Assembly: GCF_003268395.1 (NCBI RefSeq)
Contig: NZ_LQXQ01000028.1
Span: forward strand, 1-51,399
Length of the DNA stretch: 51,399 nt
Source: Acinetobacter sp. CFCC 10889
Lineage (GTDB): Bacteria > Pseudomonadota > Gammaproteobacteria > Pseudomonadales > Moraxellaceae
Direction of reading: 5' to 3'
The translations under genes and the position numbers were made by a program. The notes under the pieces are model-generated. The model did no database searches and was not told the origin of the DNA. It worked only from the letters and a program-made list of their open reading frames with translations. Below are positions 43,027-51,399 of the stretch, one piece after another; position 1 is the stretch's first letter, and the number at the start of each line of letters is the position of its first letter.

Positions 43027-46000
43027 ATGAAAAAAATATTAAAAGATTTAGTTGAAAATATAAATCTTCCCAAAGATGAGTTTGTGGATCAAGATCCAGA
43101 AATTTTAGAAATCTTTGTGGAGGAAATCGAAGAGATCATCGAGAATGTTCAACCATTATTGGATCAATGGTTAAGCGACCCATCAAATGCTGAGCTTTTG
43201 ACTGTGATTCGCCGTAATTTCCATACTCTGAAAGGGTCTGGTCGTATGGTTGGGGCAAAGTCATCAGGTGAGTTGGCTTGGACCGTTGAAGATACATTAA
43301 ATCGTGTGATCGCAAAAACAATCAGTTTGTCAGAACCTGTACAACAATATGTAAGTACAGTGTTTAATATTTACAAATTTAAATTGTATGATGATTTTGC
43401 TAAAGCACAAACACACCAATTAGATTTAAGACCTTTGGTTTTACTTGGGCAGCAAATTCAACAAAATACAAGTATTGAACCTGCACTTGAAGAATTACTG
43501 ACACTTTCAGCACGTTTAAACAGTTCAAGCATACTTACAGGTTTAGAGGATTCAGTGGATACTGAAGATGCACCAGTAGTTGTTGCAGAAGAACCAGTTG
43601 TTCAAGTAGCTGAAGAAGAGATTACAGCACCTGTCGTAACAGAAAGCCCTGTGACTACACCAGTTCAACCTGAAGTGATTGCACCTGCAACAGCTTCCCT
43701 TGAGAATCACAAGGAGGGGGTTGACGAAGCTGAGGATCGTCGATTTCTGGCCGAGACTATTGCAATCTTTATTGAAGAGTCTGAAGAACATCTGGCGTCA
43801 ATTGACACGTTCTTAAGCATAGAAAAACATACTTCAGATCACTATAACCGCCTAATTCGTGCGCTACATACCTTGCGTGGTAGCTCCGCTATGGCGCATG
43901 TGGATGATGTATTTCAAGCCAGTAGTAAAGTTGAACAGTTGTTTAAAATCTTGTTAAAGGATGATACACAGCATAGTACGAACGAAAATGCATTATTAAC
44001 GCATTATACTGAGTTTGTTCGAGATTATTTACATACATTAGGGCAAGATAATGCGTCTGAACAGCAGAGTATTATTTACCAAAAGTTTAATGAAGCTTGG
44101 GAACGCTATGATTTCCAAACAGAATATTTTGAGAGTAATGAGCATCAACAAGACTTAGTTTCACAACTGGTTGAGTTGGATATTGAACATTTACTTGATG
44201 CTGAATTTGATTTTGATCAAAGGGCAAAAGTAGATTATCCAACATATTTTGAAAGCTTACTGCATGAAGCGAATGTATTGATTGAGCATACAGACAATCG
44301 TGCAGCGCAAGGTATTCATGATATTAGTTTGGCGTTAAAAGTTGCTTATGAGCATGTTTTAGCAGAAAAAAGTTTGCTGAATACTGATTATGCTTTTGAA
44401 CTGTTTAATCAGGCTCACCAAGAGTTTATTCATTTATTTGATGCGTTGGCATCAGGACAACGTGTTGTTTTAAATGAAAGTAGTCAAAGTGTTTTAGAAC
44501 AGTTACATGATTATGTAACACAAGACATTGAGCAACTTGAAGTTGAAACAGAATCTAGTGTTGAGCTTGAGCCTACGACTTTAGAAGATGAACCTGTTGT
44601 TCAACAGATTGAAGCAGTTGCAGTATCTGAACCAGTTTCATCGTCTGAATTTAATAGTAATCAACTCTTTAACTTAATTGCCAAAGATCAACAATATCTA
44701 CATTCAGCAGATAGTTTTAAAGATTTTGATGAAGAGGTCTTGGATATTTTCCTTGAAGAAGCTGATGAGCTTTTAGTGGGAATTGATGAGGACTTAACCG
44801 TATGGTTTGCAGAACCACAAAATCTAACCTCTCTAAATAATCTAATGCGTTATTTGCATACCTTAAAGGGTGGTGCAAATATGGTGCAAGCTGAACATAT
44901 TGGTTTGATTGCCCATCACTTAGAATCGATTTATGAGCGAATTATTAAGCAGCAAATTACTGTCAATACAGCTTTGATGCAGACAATTCGTATGGTTCAG
45001 GATGAGATTGCTGAACGTATTCAAGTAATTCGTGAACAAGGTATAGATTATCCTGCTATTAACCTTTTAGAGATTTTACAGGCTATTGAAAAGCAGCAGC
45101 CTATACCACTTTCTACTACAACAAATGTTGGGTCAAACCTTGTCGAGTCATTTGTTGAAAAAGAGCAAGTGTCGACAGTTGAAGCCGTTGAGGCACAGGC
45201 TATTGCTGATGAGCAAAGTGTTGGCTCGGACACTGTATCTGATGAACAGTTAACTGAGAATATTGCTCAAGATGCTTTTGCTGAGGAATCGGAAGAATTA
45301 TTACTCAATGCGCATGATATTTTAGAAAAATGGTTTGAAGAACGTAGTAGTCGTAGTTTGTTATTACAATTACAACGTATAGCCCATACCTTAAAAGGTG
45401 GGGCGAAGATGGTTAATAATTCACAAGTTTCTGACATTGCATATGAGCTAGAAAATACATTTGAACGTTTTGGTTTGCATAGCTTTAACTCAAATGCATA
45501 TGATCATCTACTGAGTAAAGCATTTGATTGGTTAAAAAATGCTATTTTATTGGATAAATATGAACATTTTGATTCGATACGAAATGGTCTGAGAAATATT
45601 CAATATGTAGATGTTTCAGCGCAACTTCCTGAAAAAATTACCAGTAGTGATGTGCTTTGGGATAATCAAGCTGTTGAATTTATTCAAGGTGATGGTGCAG
45701 AACCACCATCAATGTTGGGTGAATGGGGGCAAGTTGAGCAAGCTGAAAATAATAATGAGATGATTCGTATCTCGGCAGATCTGATTGAGAAAATGATTGA
45801 TTTGTCGGGTGAAAATTCAATTAACCGTTCACGTATCGAGATGGACTTAGGTCAATTTGGAAATACATTATCGGAAATGGAATTGGCAATTCAGCGTTTG
45901 GCTGACCAGTTACGCCGAATGGAAGGTGAATTAGAATCACAAATTATTGCTAAACATGGTGATTCAAACTCTCGTTATGCAGATTTTGACCCATTAGAGA

Positions 46001-47577
46001 TGGATCAGTATTCATCATTAAATCAGTTATCGAAATCACTCGCTGAGTCTGCATCGGATTTGGTGGATTTTAAGAGTACTTTGGCTGAAAAAATTCGAGA
46101 TACAGAGGGTTTGCTGTTACAGCAAGCACGTATTCAAGCTGAAATTCAAGAAGGTTTGATGCGTACTCGTTTAGTACCATTTACACGTTTATTACCACGA
46201 TTGCAGCGTTTGGTACGTCAAACAGCGTCTACTTTAAATCGACCAACTGAGCTGATTGTACATAATACAGAAGGTGAATTGGATCGGAATATTCTTGAAA
46301 AGTTGATGTCGCCATTAGAGCATATGCTACGTAACGCGATTGACCATGGTATTGAAGAAACTTCAGTACGTGAACGGTTAAATAAACCATCTACTGGGCA
46401 AATTGAGCTAAATATTAGTCGTCAAGGTACAGATGTTCTAGTTGAGTTTAAAGATGATGGTAAAGGTATTGATCCAAAGATTATCAGAGCCAAAGCCTTA
46501 CAAAATGGCTTGATTCAAGCGGATCAAAGTCTTTCTGATGAAGAGATATTACAATATATTTTCCATCATGGTTTCAGTACTGCACAGCAAGTCACGCAAA
46601 TTTCTGGACGTGGTGTTGGGCTAGATGTTGTACAGAGTGAGATTAAACTATTAGGTGGGCAAGTCACAGTAGCTTCGACGCTTGGTCAGGGTTCGATATT
46701 TACTATTCGTGTACCAACGACTGTAGCCGTAAGTGATGCCTTAATGGTGAAAGTGGGAGATCAGCAATTTGCTGTACCTTTATCACAAATTGATCGTATT
46801 GTACGTATTGCACCGAGTACCTTGGAAGAGTATTTCCATAGTAAGAAACAAGACTTTGTGATTGATCAGCAACCTTATAACTTGCGTTATTTGGCAGAGT
46901 TTGTAGCACATCAACCTATACCTCGTTTTACAGGCATTGCACACTCTTTACCGGTCTTATTAATTAAAAATAATAGCGGTAAAAATACAGCATTATTGGT
47001 AGATCAGCTCATTGGTTCTCGTTCACAAATTGTTGTGAAACCAATCGGTAAGCAATTTATGTCGATTGGTGCTGTGGCGGGAGCAACAATTCTCGGTGAT
47101 GGTCAAGTCTGTTTGATTTTAGATGCACAAAATATTGCACGTCAAACGCTGAGTAATAAACGTCAAGTCACAAGTGATCAACGAGAATTAAGCCGTAATC
47201 GTGATCAGCGTCATTTGATTATGATTGTGGATGACTCAGTCACAGTACGTAAAGTGACTTCACGTTTACTTGAGCGTCATAACTTTGATGTCATTACTGC
47301 TAAAGACGGTGTTGATGCGATTGAGCAATTGGAAAATGTTAAGCCAGACTTAATGTTACTTGATATTGAAATGCCACGCATGGATGGTTTTGAGGTGACC
47401 AATTGGATTCGTCATCATGAACTTCATCATGAGTTACCAATCATTATGATTACCTCAAGAACGGGCGAGAAACATCGTGAACGTGCATTTAGTTTAGGTG
47501 TGACGAACTATATGGGTAAACCATTCCAAGAAGCTGAGTTATTGGAAAATATTCAGAATTTATTGGTTGCACAATAA
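43027..47577 (+). CDS. chpA: Hybrid chemosensory histidine kinase ChpA
   Basis: 1516-residue CheA-type kinase for type IV pilus chemosensing. Four Hpt domains with phosphorylatable histidines are visible: His66 (NFHTLKGSGRM), His281 (ALHTLRGSSAM), His611 (YLHTLKGGANM) and His787 (IAHTLKGGAKM). The dimerisation/ATPase core follows (HMLRNAIDHGIE about residue 1099, DDGKGID, GRGVGLDVV), then a CheW-like domain and a C-terminal receiver (DD at 1402-1403, Asp1446, MLLDIEMPRMDG). Fewer Hpt modules than Pseudomonas ChpA but the same overall architecture. It phosphorylates PilG and PilH. Confidence 0.95.
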   Translation: MKKILKDLVENINLPKDEFVDQDPEILEIFVEEIEEIIENVQPLLDQWLSDPSNAELLTVIRRNFHTLKGSGRMVGAKSSGELAWTVEDTLNRVIAKTISLSEPVQQYVSTVFNIYKFKLYDDFAKAQTHQLDLRPLVLLGQQIQQNTSIEPALEELLTLSARLNSSSILTGLEDSVDTEDAPVVVAEEPVVQVAEEEITAPVVTESPVTTPVQPEVIAPATASLENHKEGVDEAEDRRFLAETIAIFIEESEEHLASIDTFLSIEKHTSDHYNRLIRALHTLRGSSAMAHVDDVFQASSKVEQLFKILLKDDTQHSTNENALLTHYTEFVRDYLHTLGQDNASEQQSIIYQKFNEAWERYDFQTEYFESNEHQQDLVSQLVELDIEHLLDAEFDFDQRAKVDYPTYFESLLHEANVLIEHTDNRAAQGIHDISLALKVAYEHVLAEKSLLNTDYAFELFNQAHQEFIHLFDALASGQRVVLNESSQSVLEQLHDYVTQDIEQLEVETESSVELEPTTLEDEPVVQQIEAVAVSEPVSSSEFNSNQLFNLIAKDQQYLHSADSFKDFDEEVLDIFLEEADELLVGIDEDLTVWFAEPQNLTSLNNLMRYLHTLKGGANMVQAEHIGLIAHHLESIYERIIKQQITVNTALMQTIRMVQDEIAERIQVIREQGIDYPAINLLEILQAIEKQQPIPLSTTTNVGSNLVESFVEKEQVSTVEAVEAQAIADEQSVGSDTVSDEQLTENIAQDAFAEESEELLLNAHDILEKWFEERSSRSLLLQLQRIAHTLKGGAKMVNNSQVSDIAYELENTFERFGLHSFNSNAYDHLLSKAFDWLKNAILLDKYEHFDSIRNGLRNIQYVDVSAQLPEKITSSDVLWDNQAVEFIQGDGAEPPSMLGEWGQVEQAENNNEMIRISADLIEKMIDLSGENSINRSRIEMDLGQFGNTLSEMELAIQRLADQLRRMEGELESQIIAKHGDSNSRYADFDPLEMDQYSSLNQLSKSLAESASDLVDFKSTLAEKIRDTEGLLLQQARIQAEIQEGLMRTRLVPFTRLLPRLQRLVRQTASTLNRPTELIVHNTEGELDRNILEKLMSPLEHMLRNAIDHGIEETSVRERLNKPSTGQIELNISRQGTDVLVEFKDDGKGIDPKIIRAKALQNGLIQADQSLSDEEILQYIFHHGFSTAQQVTQISGRGVGLDVVQSEIKLLGGQVTVASTLGQGSIFTIRVPTTVAVSDALMVKVGDQQFAVPLSQIDRIVRIAPSTLEEYFHSKKQDFVIDQQPYNLRYLAEFVAHQPIPRFTGIAHSLPVLLIKNNSGKNTALLVDQLIGSRSQIVVKPIGKQFMSIGAVAGATILGDGQVCLILDAQNIARQTLSNKRQVTSDQRELSRNRDQRHLIMIVDDSVTVRKVTSRLLERHNFDVITAKDGVDAIEQLENVKPDLMLLDIEMPRMDGFEVTNWIRHHELHHELPIIMITSRTGEKHRERAFSLGVTNYMGKPFQEAELLENIQNLLVAQ

Positions 47578-47586
47578 GGAGTGATG

Positions 47587-48048
47587 ATGTCGCAAAATGG
47601 CAAAGGATCGATTTTAGATCAAACCAATACACAGGAGCTCCAGCATCTTATTACGGTGTCAACGGGTTTTATTGATGCTTATATTATTGATTGTTATGGT
47701 AAAGCAGCAATGCTATTACCACAAAATATTGTAATTTCAGCATTGGATAGTCCAACTCAAGTGAAAACAGTAGAGTGGCATGAGCGCAAGTTACCTGCAT
47801 TTCGTGTGAGTGATCCACAAACCACATTGGGCGTGGCTTTGGTGATCGAGGGTGAGTCTAGTGAAGAGCGTTTTGCATTATTATGTAATGAAATGCCACG
47901 TTCTATTCGTCTACGGATCTCGGAGGTTGTAGATGAAGAGCAGCAATCCAAAGATGAAACGATTCTATACTGGGTTAAGGTTGGAGAAGAACATTTTCAT
48001 ATACCTAACTTAGCCAAGATCCAAAAAGATTTGGGTTTAATTACTTAA
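47587..48048 (+). CDS. CheW-domain protein, ChpC-like
   Basis: About 153 residues, starting at ATG 47587 behind AAGGAG; GTG 47581 and ATG 47584 are alternatives. It has the beta-rich features of a CheW-like domain (DAYIIDCYGKAAMLLPQNIV, RFALLCNEMPRSIRLRISEV, VGEEHFHIPNLAKIQKD). Position directly after chpA equals that of ChpC or related accessory coupling proteins in Pseudomonas. No PilK methyltransferase or ChpB methylesterase lies in between. Terminator at 48049-48076. Confidence 0.78.
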   Translation: MSQNGKGSILDQTNTQELQHLITVSTGFIDAYIIDCYGKAAMLLPQNIVISALDSPTQVKTVEWHERKLPAFRVSDPQTTLGVALVIEGESSEERFALLCNEMPRSIRLRISEVVDEEQQSKDETILYWVKVGEEHFHIPNLAKIQKDLGLIT

Positions 48049-48076
48049 AAAAAGGAATGCATTTGCATTCCTTTTT
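48049..48076. terminator. Bidirectional terminator between the chp operon and dapE
   Basis: AAAAAGGAATGCA (48049-48061) and TGCATTCCTTTTT (48064-48076) form a perfect 13-bp stem with A/T tracts on both sides, serving convergent genes. Confidence 0.93.
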
Positions 48077-48084
48077 AATATATT

Positions 48085-49218
48085 TTAGGTCAATAACTGC
48101 TCTAAAATTTGCTCATAAATATCGGTTAAAGGATCTAATTCCTCGATGTTTACATGTTCGTTAATTTGATGAATTGTTGCGTTTAATACTCCAAGTTCAA
48201 GGACTTGTGCACCTGTTGGTGCGATAAAACGTCCATCAGAAGTGCCTCCACTCGTTGAAAGCTCAGCATCTGTCCCTGTAACATTTTTAATAGCAGTTGT
48301 TGCTGCATTAACTAATTCACCCACAGGCGTTAAAAATGGTAAACCTGATAATGTCCATTGTGCGTCATAATCAACTTGGTGGCGATCTAAAATCTCTAAA
48401 ACACGTACTTTTAATTGTTCTGCTGTGACTTCAGTTGAATAACGGAAATTAAAAGTTACTGTCATTGTACCTGGAACAACATTGGTTGCACCTGTACCTG
48501 CTTGGATATTGGAGATTTGAAATGTTGTAGCTGGGAAGTATTCATTACCGTTGTCCCATACTGTTTCACACATTTCTGCTAATGCTTTTGATGCAGTATG
48601 AATTGGATTAACCGCTAAATGTGGATAAGCGACATGACCTTGTTTGCCTTTCACAGTGAGTACACAGTTTAAAGAGCCACGACGACCATTTTTAATAATA
48701 TCTCCTAATGTTGAAGTGCTTGAAGGTTCACCCACCAAACACCAAGTCATTTTCTCATGACGTGCCTCAAGTGTTTCAATCACTTTTACTGTACCATTAA
48801 CGGATGGGCCTTCTTCATCAGAAGTGATTAAAAATGCAATTGAGCCTTTATGATCAGGATGTTTTTTTACAAAACGCTCAGATGCTACAACCATTGCTGC
48901 TAATGCTGTTTTCATGTCAGCACTGCCACGACCATATAGCTTACCATCACGGATTTCTGGTAAAAATGGATCAGATTCCCAAGCATCTAAATGACCTGTT
49001 GGAACGACATCAGTATGCCCTGCAAAACAAAATACAGGTGCTTCTGTACCACGACGTGCCCACAGATTGTCTACATCTTCAAAGCGCATATTTTCAATGT
49101 TAAAACCAACAGCAGCCAAACGCTCCGCCATAATGTTTTGGCATGTATGATCGACGGGTGTAACGGAGGGTTGACGTAAAAGTGTTAGGCTAAGATCTAA
49201 AGTTTCTGAGGCGTTCAT
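48085..49218 (-). CDS. dapE: Succinyl-diaminopimelate desuccinylase
   Basis: 377-residue M20-family dinuclear zinc hydrolase that removes succinate from N-succinyl-L,L-diaminopimelate in lysine and peptidoglycan precursor synthesis. Motifs: [52 protein letters not shown] and [14 protein letters not shown] with the metal ligands and catalytic Glu. The frame opens at 49293, but ATG 49218 ([14 protein letters not shown]) matches the family start and length. Confidence 0.96.
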   Translation of the reverse strand: MNASETLDLSLTLLRQPSVTPVDHTCQNIMAERLAAVGFNIENMRFEDVDNLWARRGTEAPVFCFAGHTDVVPTGHLDAWESDPFLPEIRDGKLYGRGSADMKTALAAMVVASERFVKKHPDHKGSIAFLITSDEEGPSVNGTVKVIETLEARHEKMTWCLVGEPSSTSTLGDIIKNGRRGSLNCVLTVKGKQGHVAYPHLAVNPIHTASKALAEMCETVWDNGNEYFPATTFQISNIQAGTGATNVVPGTMTVTFNFRYSTEVTAEQLKVRVLEILDRHQVDYDAQWTLSGLPFLTPVGELVNAATTAIKNVTGTDAELSTSGGTSDGRFIAPTGAQVLELGVLNATIHQINEHVNIEELDPLTDIYEQILEQLLT

Positions 49219-49321
49219 GGCTGTAAAATAAAATATGAAATGAGAAGAATATAATAGAGAAGAAGTTTTTGAATGAAAACCTAATCTGTGCAAATTATCT
49301 TTAGTGCCGTATTACAGTTAC

Positions 49322-49346
49322 AAAAAAACCTTATCAAAGATAAGGC
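49322..49346 (-). terminator. Rho-independent terminator of the entericidin-like gene
   Basis: On the minus strand, GCCTTATC, TTT and GATAAGG form the stem, followed by seven T's. Confidence 0.88.
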
Positions 49347-49364
49347 TTAATTGAGTGTGAGAAT

Positions 49365-49505
49365 TTAAAGTTTATTTTCAACTTTTTCAGCTGTATTTGT
49401 AACAGCATCACCTGCTTTAGATACGTCCTGACCTGCACCTTTAATCGTGTTACAACCCGTTAAAACAAATGTTAATAGTAGTGAAGCAGCTAAAACTTTT
49501 TTCAT
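49365..49505 (-). CDS. Entericidin EcnA/B-like small lipoprotein, 46 aa
   Basis: MKKVLAASLLLTFVLTGC is a lipoprotein signal peptide with lipobox LTGC. The mature peptide NTIKGAGQDVSKAGDAVTN matches the entericidin pattern (CNTxxGxGxDxxxxGxxx) of small membrane-active or stress-induced lipoproteins. A minus-strand SD (GGAGATAAACG) precedes ATG 49505, and a terminator follows at 49322-49346. Whether it acts as a bacteriolytic entericidin B or an antidote is unknown. Confidence 0.85.
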   Translation of the reverse strand: MKKVLAASLLLTFVLTGCNTIKGAGQDVSKAGDAVTNTAEKVENKL

Positions 49506-49621
49506 CGTTTATCTCCATTAAAATTCTTTTCATGCTTAAATAGAGTAAGAAGATTATTGCTTATTGAATACAAGAATTTTAAGAGAGCTTGGTTATATTT
49601 TGTATATTTTTTGGTTGATTT

Positions 49622-50494
49622 TTACATTTTTCTCACAGGAATATCGAGCATATTCGGTTGACGATACATGTAAAATTCTTGCTGATTTTCTTGTTTATAC
49701 AGCCCATTTGTCCACCATTTTGTCGTACATGTGCTTTGTAAAAGATCAGGACAGATCCATTCTTGACGTGTTAGTGCATGATAATTTTGTTGTGGAATAA
49801 CTCGTCCCCACCGACCAAGACGGCGGAAATGGTTGACCCAAGAGTGGGTTTGAGTTGGAAAGCGCGCAGTAGGATAATAGAGTTGTCCTTTTAAGATAGT
49901 AAAACGTTGTTGAATTTCATGCGATTGTACAGATTTAAATTGAAATTGTTTTTCTGTGAAATGGGTTAGTTTTCTAAGTAATGTATCTTGTCGGTTTAAA
50001 CCATACCAATGTTGTAGTTGAAAATTAGCTTCAGCCAAATAATACTTTAAAGCAACTTCCCAATGCTCGATTTGTGAGGTGTGCTGATTCAAAATAAGAA
50101 AATCTATTTCCCCTAAAGTTTGTTGTCCTTGAAATATTTGAATACTATGACCCAGTAATTTTAAATGATGAAATGTATGATCTTTCAACCAAAACCACAT
50201 TAAATATTCAAAGCGTAAACCCAAACGTGTACTTTTAAGCTGAGTAAGAAAATGAATGAGTTCACTTGGATCTTGATCTAATTGCTGTAAGCGTGGCTCA
50301 TATTGCAGATATAGCTGTTGCCAAAAATGATCAGGATGTAATTGAAAAGCATGCTTGATTGTTAAATCTGTTGGGACTTGCGCAATAATATTTGGACTTG
50401 CCACAACAAAAGCGAGCTGTCGAACGATGGAGGTTTTAAAATTTAACCAAGGTTCAAAATAAGTAATATGACTCATGGCATTCAAAGTAATCAT
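49622..50494 (-). CDS. DUF1853 family protein
   Basis: 290-residue cytosolic protein. The core GLRFEYLMWFWLKD, QTLGEIDFLIL, EHWEVALKYYL and WYGLNRQDTLLRKL matches DUF1853. The D...ExK arrangement (GEIDFL then WEVALKYY) resembles a PD-(D/E)xK nuclease core, though activity in the family is not established here. ATG 50494 is the first start; ATG 50476 (MSHITYFEPWLNF) is an alternative. Divergent from the DUF454 gene. Confidence 0.84.
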   Translation of the reverse strand: MITLNAMSHITYFEPWLNFKTSIVRQLAFVVASPNIIAQVPTDLTIKHAFQLHPDHFWQQLYLQYEPRLQQLDQDPSELIHFLTQLKSTRLGLRFEYLMWFWLKDHTFHHLKLLGHSIQIFQGQQTLGEIDFLILNQHTSQIEHWEVALKYYLAEANFQLQHWYGLNRQDTLLRKLTHFTEKQFQFKSVQSHEIQQRFTILKGQLYYPTARFPTQTHSWVNHFRRLGRWGRVIPQQNYHALTRQEWICPDLLQSTCTTKWWTNGLYKQENQQEFYMYRQPNMLDIPVRKM

Positions 50495-50568
50495 CCGATG
50501 AGAAAGAAAATACGGTGTTCAATCATAAAACATATATACTAATGAAGTTCGAAAAATTGAGTTGATGT

Positions 50569-50943
50569 ATGCGAATTTTGTTTTGGCGTAGCCTTGTGGT
50601 GATTTTTATTGTACTGGGTTTTATCGGGGCAATATTACCAGGTATGCCAACAACAGTTTTTCTGATTTTAGCCTTGTGGGCAGCATCGAAAGGTTGGCCG
50701 CAAGTCCATGATTGGTTGTTGAATCATCCTAAATATGGCGCAACACTGAGAGCATGGCGTGAAAATGGAACTGTACCTCGTAAAGCAAAATGGTTAGCAA
50801 GCATTATGATGACAGGAAGTGCGATACTCATGCTTTTTACCAATGCACCATTAGCAGTCAAAATTTTTACGAATTTAACCATGTTTATTGTTGCGATCTG
50901 GCTTTGGACACGACCAGAAGTTCAAAATAAAATAGACAATTAA
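50569..50943 (+). CDS. YbaN/DUF454 inner-membrane protein
   Basis: 124 residues with two N-terminal helices (LVVIFIVLGFIGAILPGMPT, TVFLILALWAAS) and C-terminal helices (SIMMTGSAILMLFTNAPLAV, LTMFIVAIWLWTRP). The GxxLPxxPTTxFxxxAxW signature appears as GAILPGMPTTVFLILALW, and the soluble loop HPKYGATLRAWRENG is characteristic. Full length for DUF454. Function unknown. Confidence 0.92.
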   Translation: MRILFWRSLVVIFIVLGFIGAILPGMPTTVFLILALWAASKGWPQVHDWLLNHPKYGATLRAWRENGTVPRKAKWLASIMMTGSAILMLFTNAPLAVKIFTNLTMFIVAIWLWTRPEVQNKIDN

Positions 50944-51301
50944 GAAATAAATGCAGAAAGCAAAGTAAGTTTGCGTAAAATATCCACAGCTTTTTCAAAT
51001 ATTAAAGTCAATTGATTTAAAAGTAAGGTTAAAAATAAAGATTCAGAAAATATCTAAATCATATTTGAATACAAAGTGTGAGTGAAAAGTCAGCAGAAAT
51101 GAAAAACAGCCCTAAAATAATTCCGAATAGATTTATTTTAAATGATGATAAATAGATAAATAATAAACAAAAAAGCTTAAAATATATCAAAATGATCTAT
51201 TTTTTAATCACTCAAACGCAAAAAGTGAAAATCATTGAGAAAAGCGTTTGACACGCTGTGAAGTTTCTCTATAATGCACCTCACAAACGATGAAGTCGTT
51301 A
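50944..51301 (+). other. AT-rich intergenic stretch before tRNA-Val
   Basis: No protein-coding signal with an SD was found in these 358 bp. Only the tRNA promoter at its 3' end is recognisable. Confidence 0.6.
51248..51275 (+). promoter_or_regulatory. Sigma-70 promoter of tRNA-Val
   Basis: Consensus -35 TTGACA (51248-51253) and consensus -10 TATAAT (51270-51275) with 16-bp spacing, about 25 bp before the tRNA. AGCGT and ACGCT flank part of the -35 hexamer as a short inverted repeat. Confidence 0.9.
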
Positions 51302-51377
51302 GGGCGCTTAGCTCAGTTGGTAGAGCGTCTGCCTTACAAGCAGAATGTCGGCGGTTCGATCCCGTCAGCGCCCACCA
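51302..51377 (+). tRNA. tRNA-Val (anticodon UAC)
   Basis: 76-nt cloverleaf with encoded CCA. The acceptor stem pairs GGGCGCT with AGCGCCC. The anticodon stem TCTGC/GCAGA encloses loop CTTACAA with anticodon TAC. The T arm contains GGTTCGATCC. Canonical D loop AGTTGGTAGA. Decodes GUA and, by wobble, other valine codons. Confidence 0.97.
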
Positions 51378-51399
51378 AGCTTTAATGTTGAATTTAGAG

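Overview
The window is chromosomal DNA of low G+C content from a gammaproteobacterium. The Fpr/LysR pair, the pilGHIJ-chpA twitching cluster, the small exported proteins and the AT-rich codon usage point to Acinetobacter. This genus call is inferred from protein similarity and gene content, not from a database search. I see no rRNA, CRISPR array, prophage or insertion sequence. One tRNA-Val lies at the right edge.

Left part (1-17.3 kb): the 3' end of a gene with an in-frame 9-bp tandem repeat, a divergent LysR regulator / ferredoxin-NADP reductase pair, a membrane channel-like protein flanked by two single-helix microproteins, a BaiN-type flavoprotein, a PLP-dependent deaminase/desulfhydrase-like enzyme, a run of poorly characterised envelope genes including an M15-peptidase-like lipoprotein, a LysE-type exporter, a secreted metallo-beta-lactamase-fold hydrolase, a lipoprotein and metG.

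Middle (17.4-27.1 kb): an accessory-looking stretch of small unknown genes. It includes a tandem family of four-helix membrane proteins created by duplication, with a nearly identical 134-bp segment and one frameshifted member. A LEA-like amphipathic-repeat protein, an Mrp/ApbC Fe-S carrier with a His/Cys-rich insert, a DUF2062 protein, a second LysE-type exporter and dcd follow.

27.4-36.6 kb is the most unusual region. Six consecutive same-strand genes encode Sec-exported proteins that all carry a short motif of the form LxDxxLSxxxGQ just after the signal peptide (DUF6160-like). The first three look like an operon. The last three are paralogs of one another, each transcribed with its own terminator, and all end in a C-terminal NCYGxLxFC motif. 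They may form a surface or fibre system, but the function is unknown.

Right part (36.6-51.4 kb): proS, a DUF4124-like coiled-coil exported protein, and the type IV pilus chemosensory operon pilG-pilH-pilI-pilJ-chpA plus a ChpC-like CheW-domain protein. Next come dapE, an entericidin-like lipoprotein, a DUF1853 protein, a YbaN/DUF454 membrane protein and tRNA-Val(UAC) behind a strong sigma-70 promoter.
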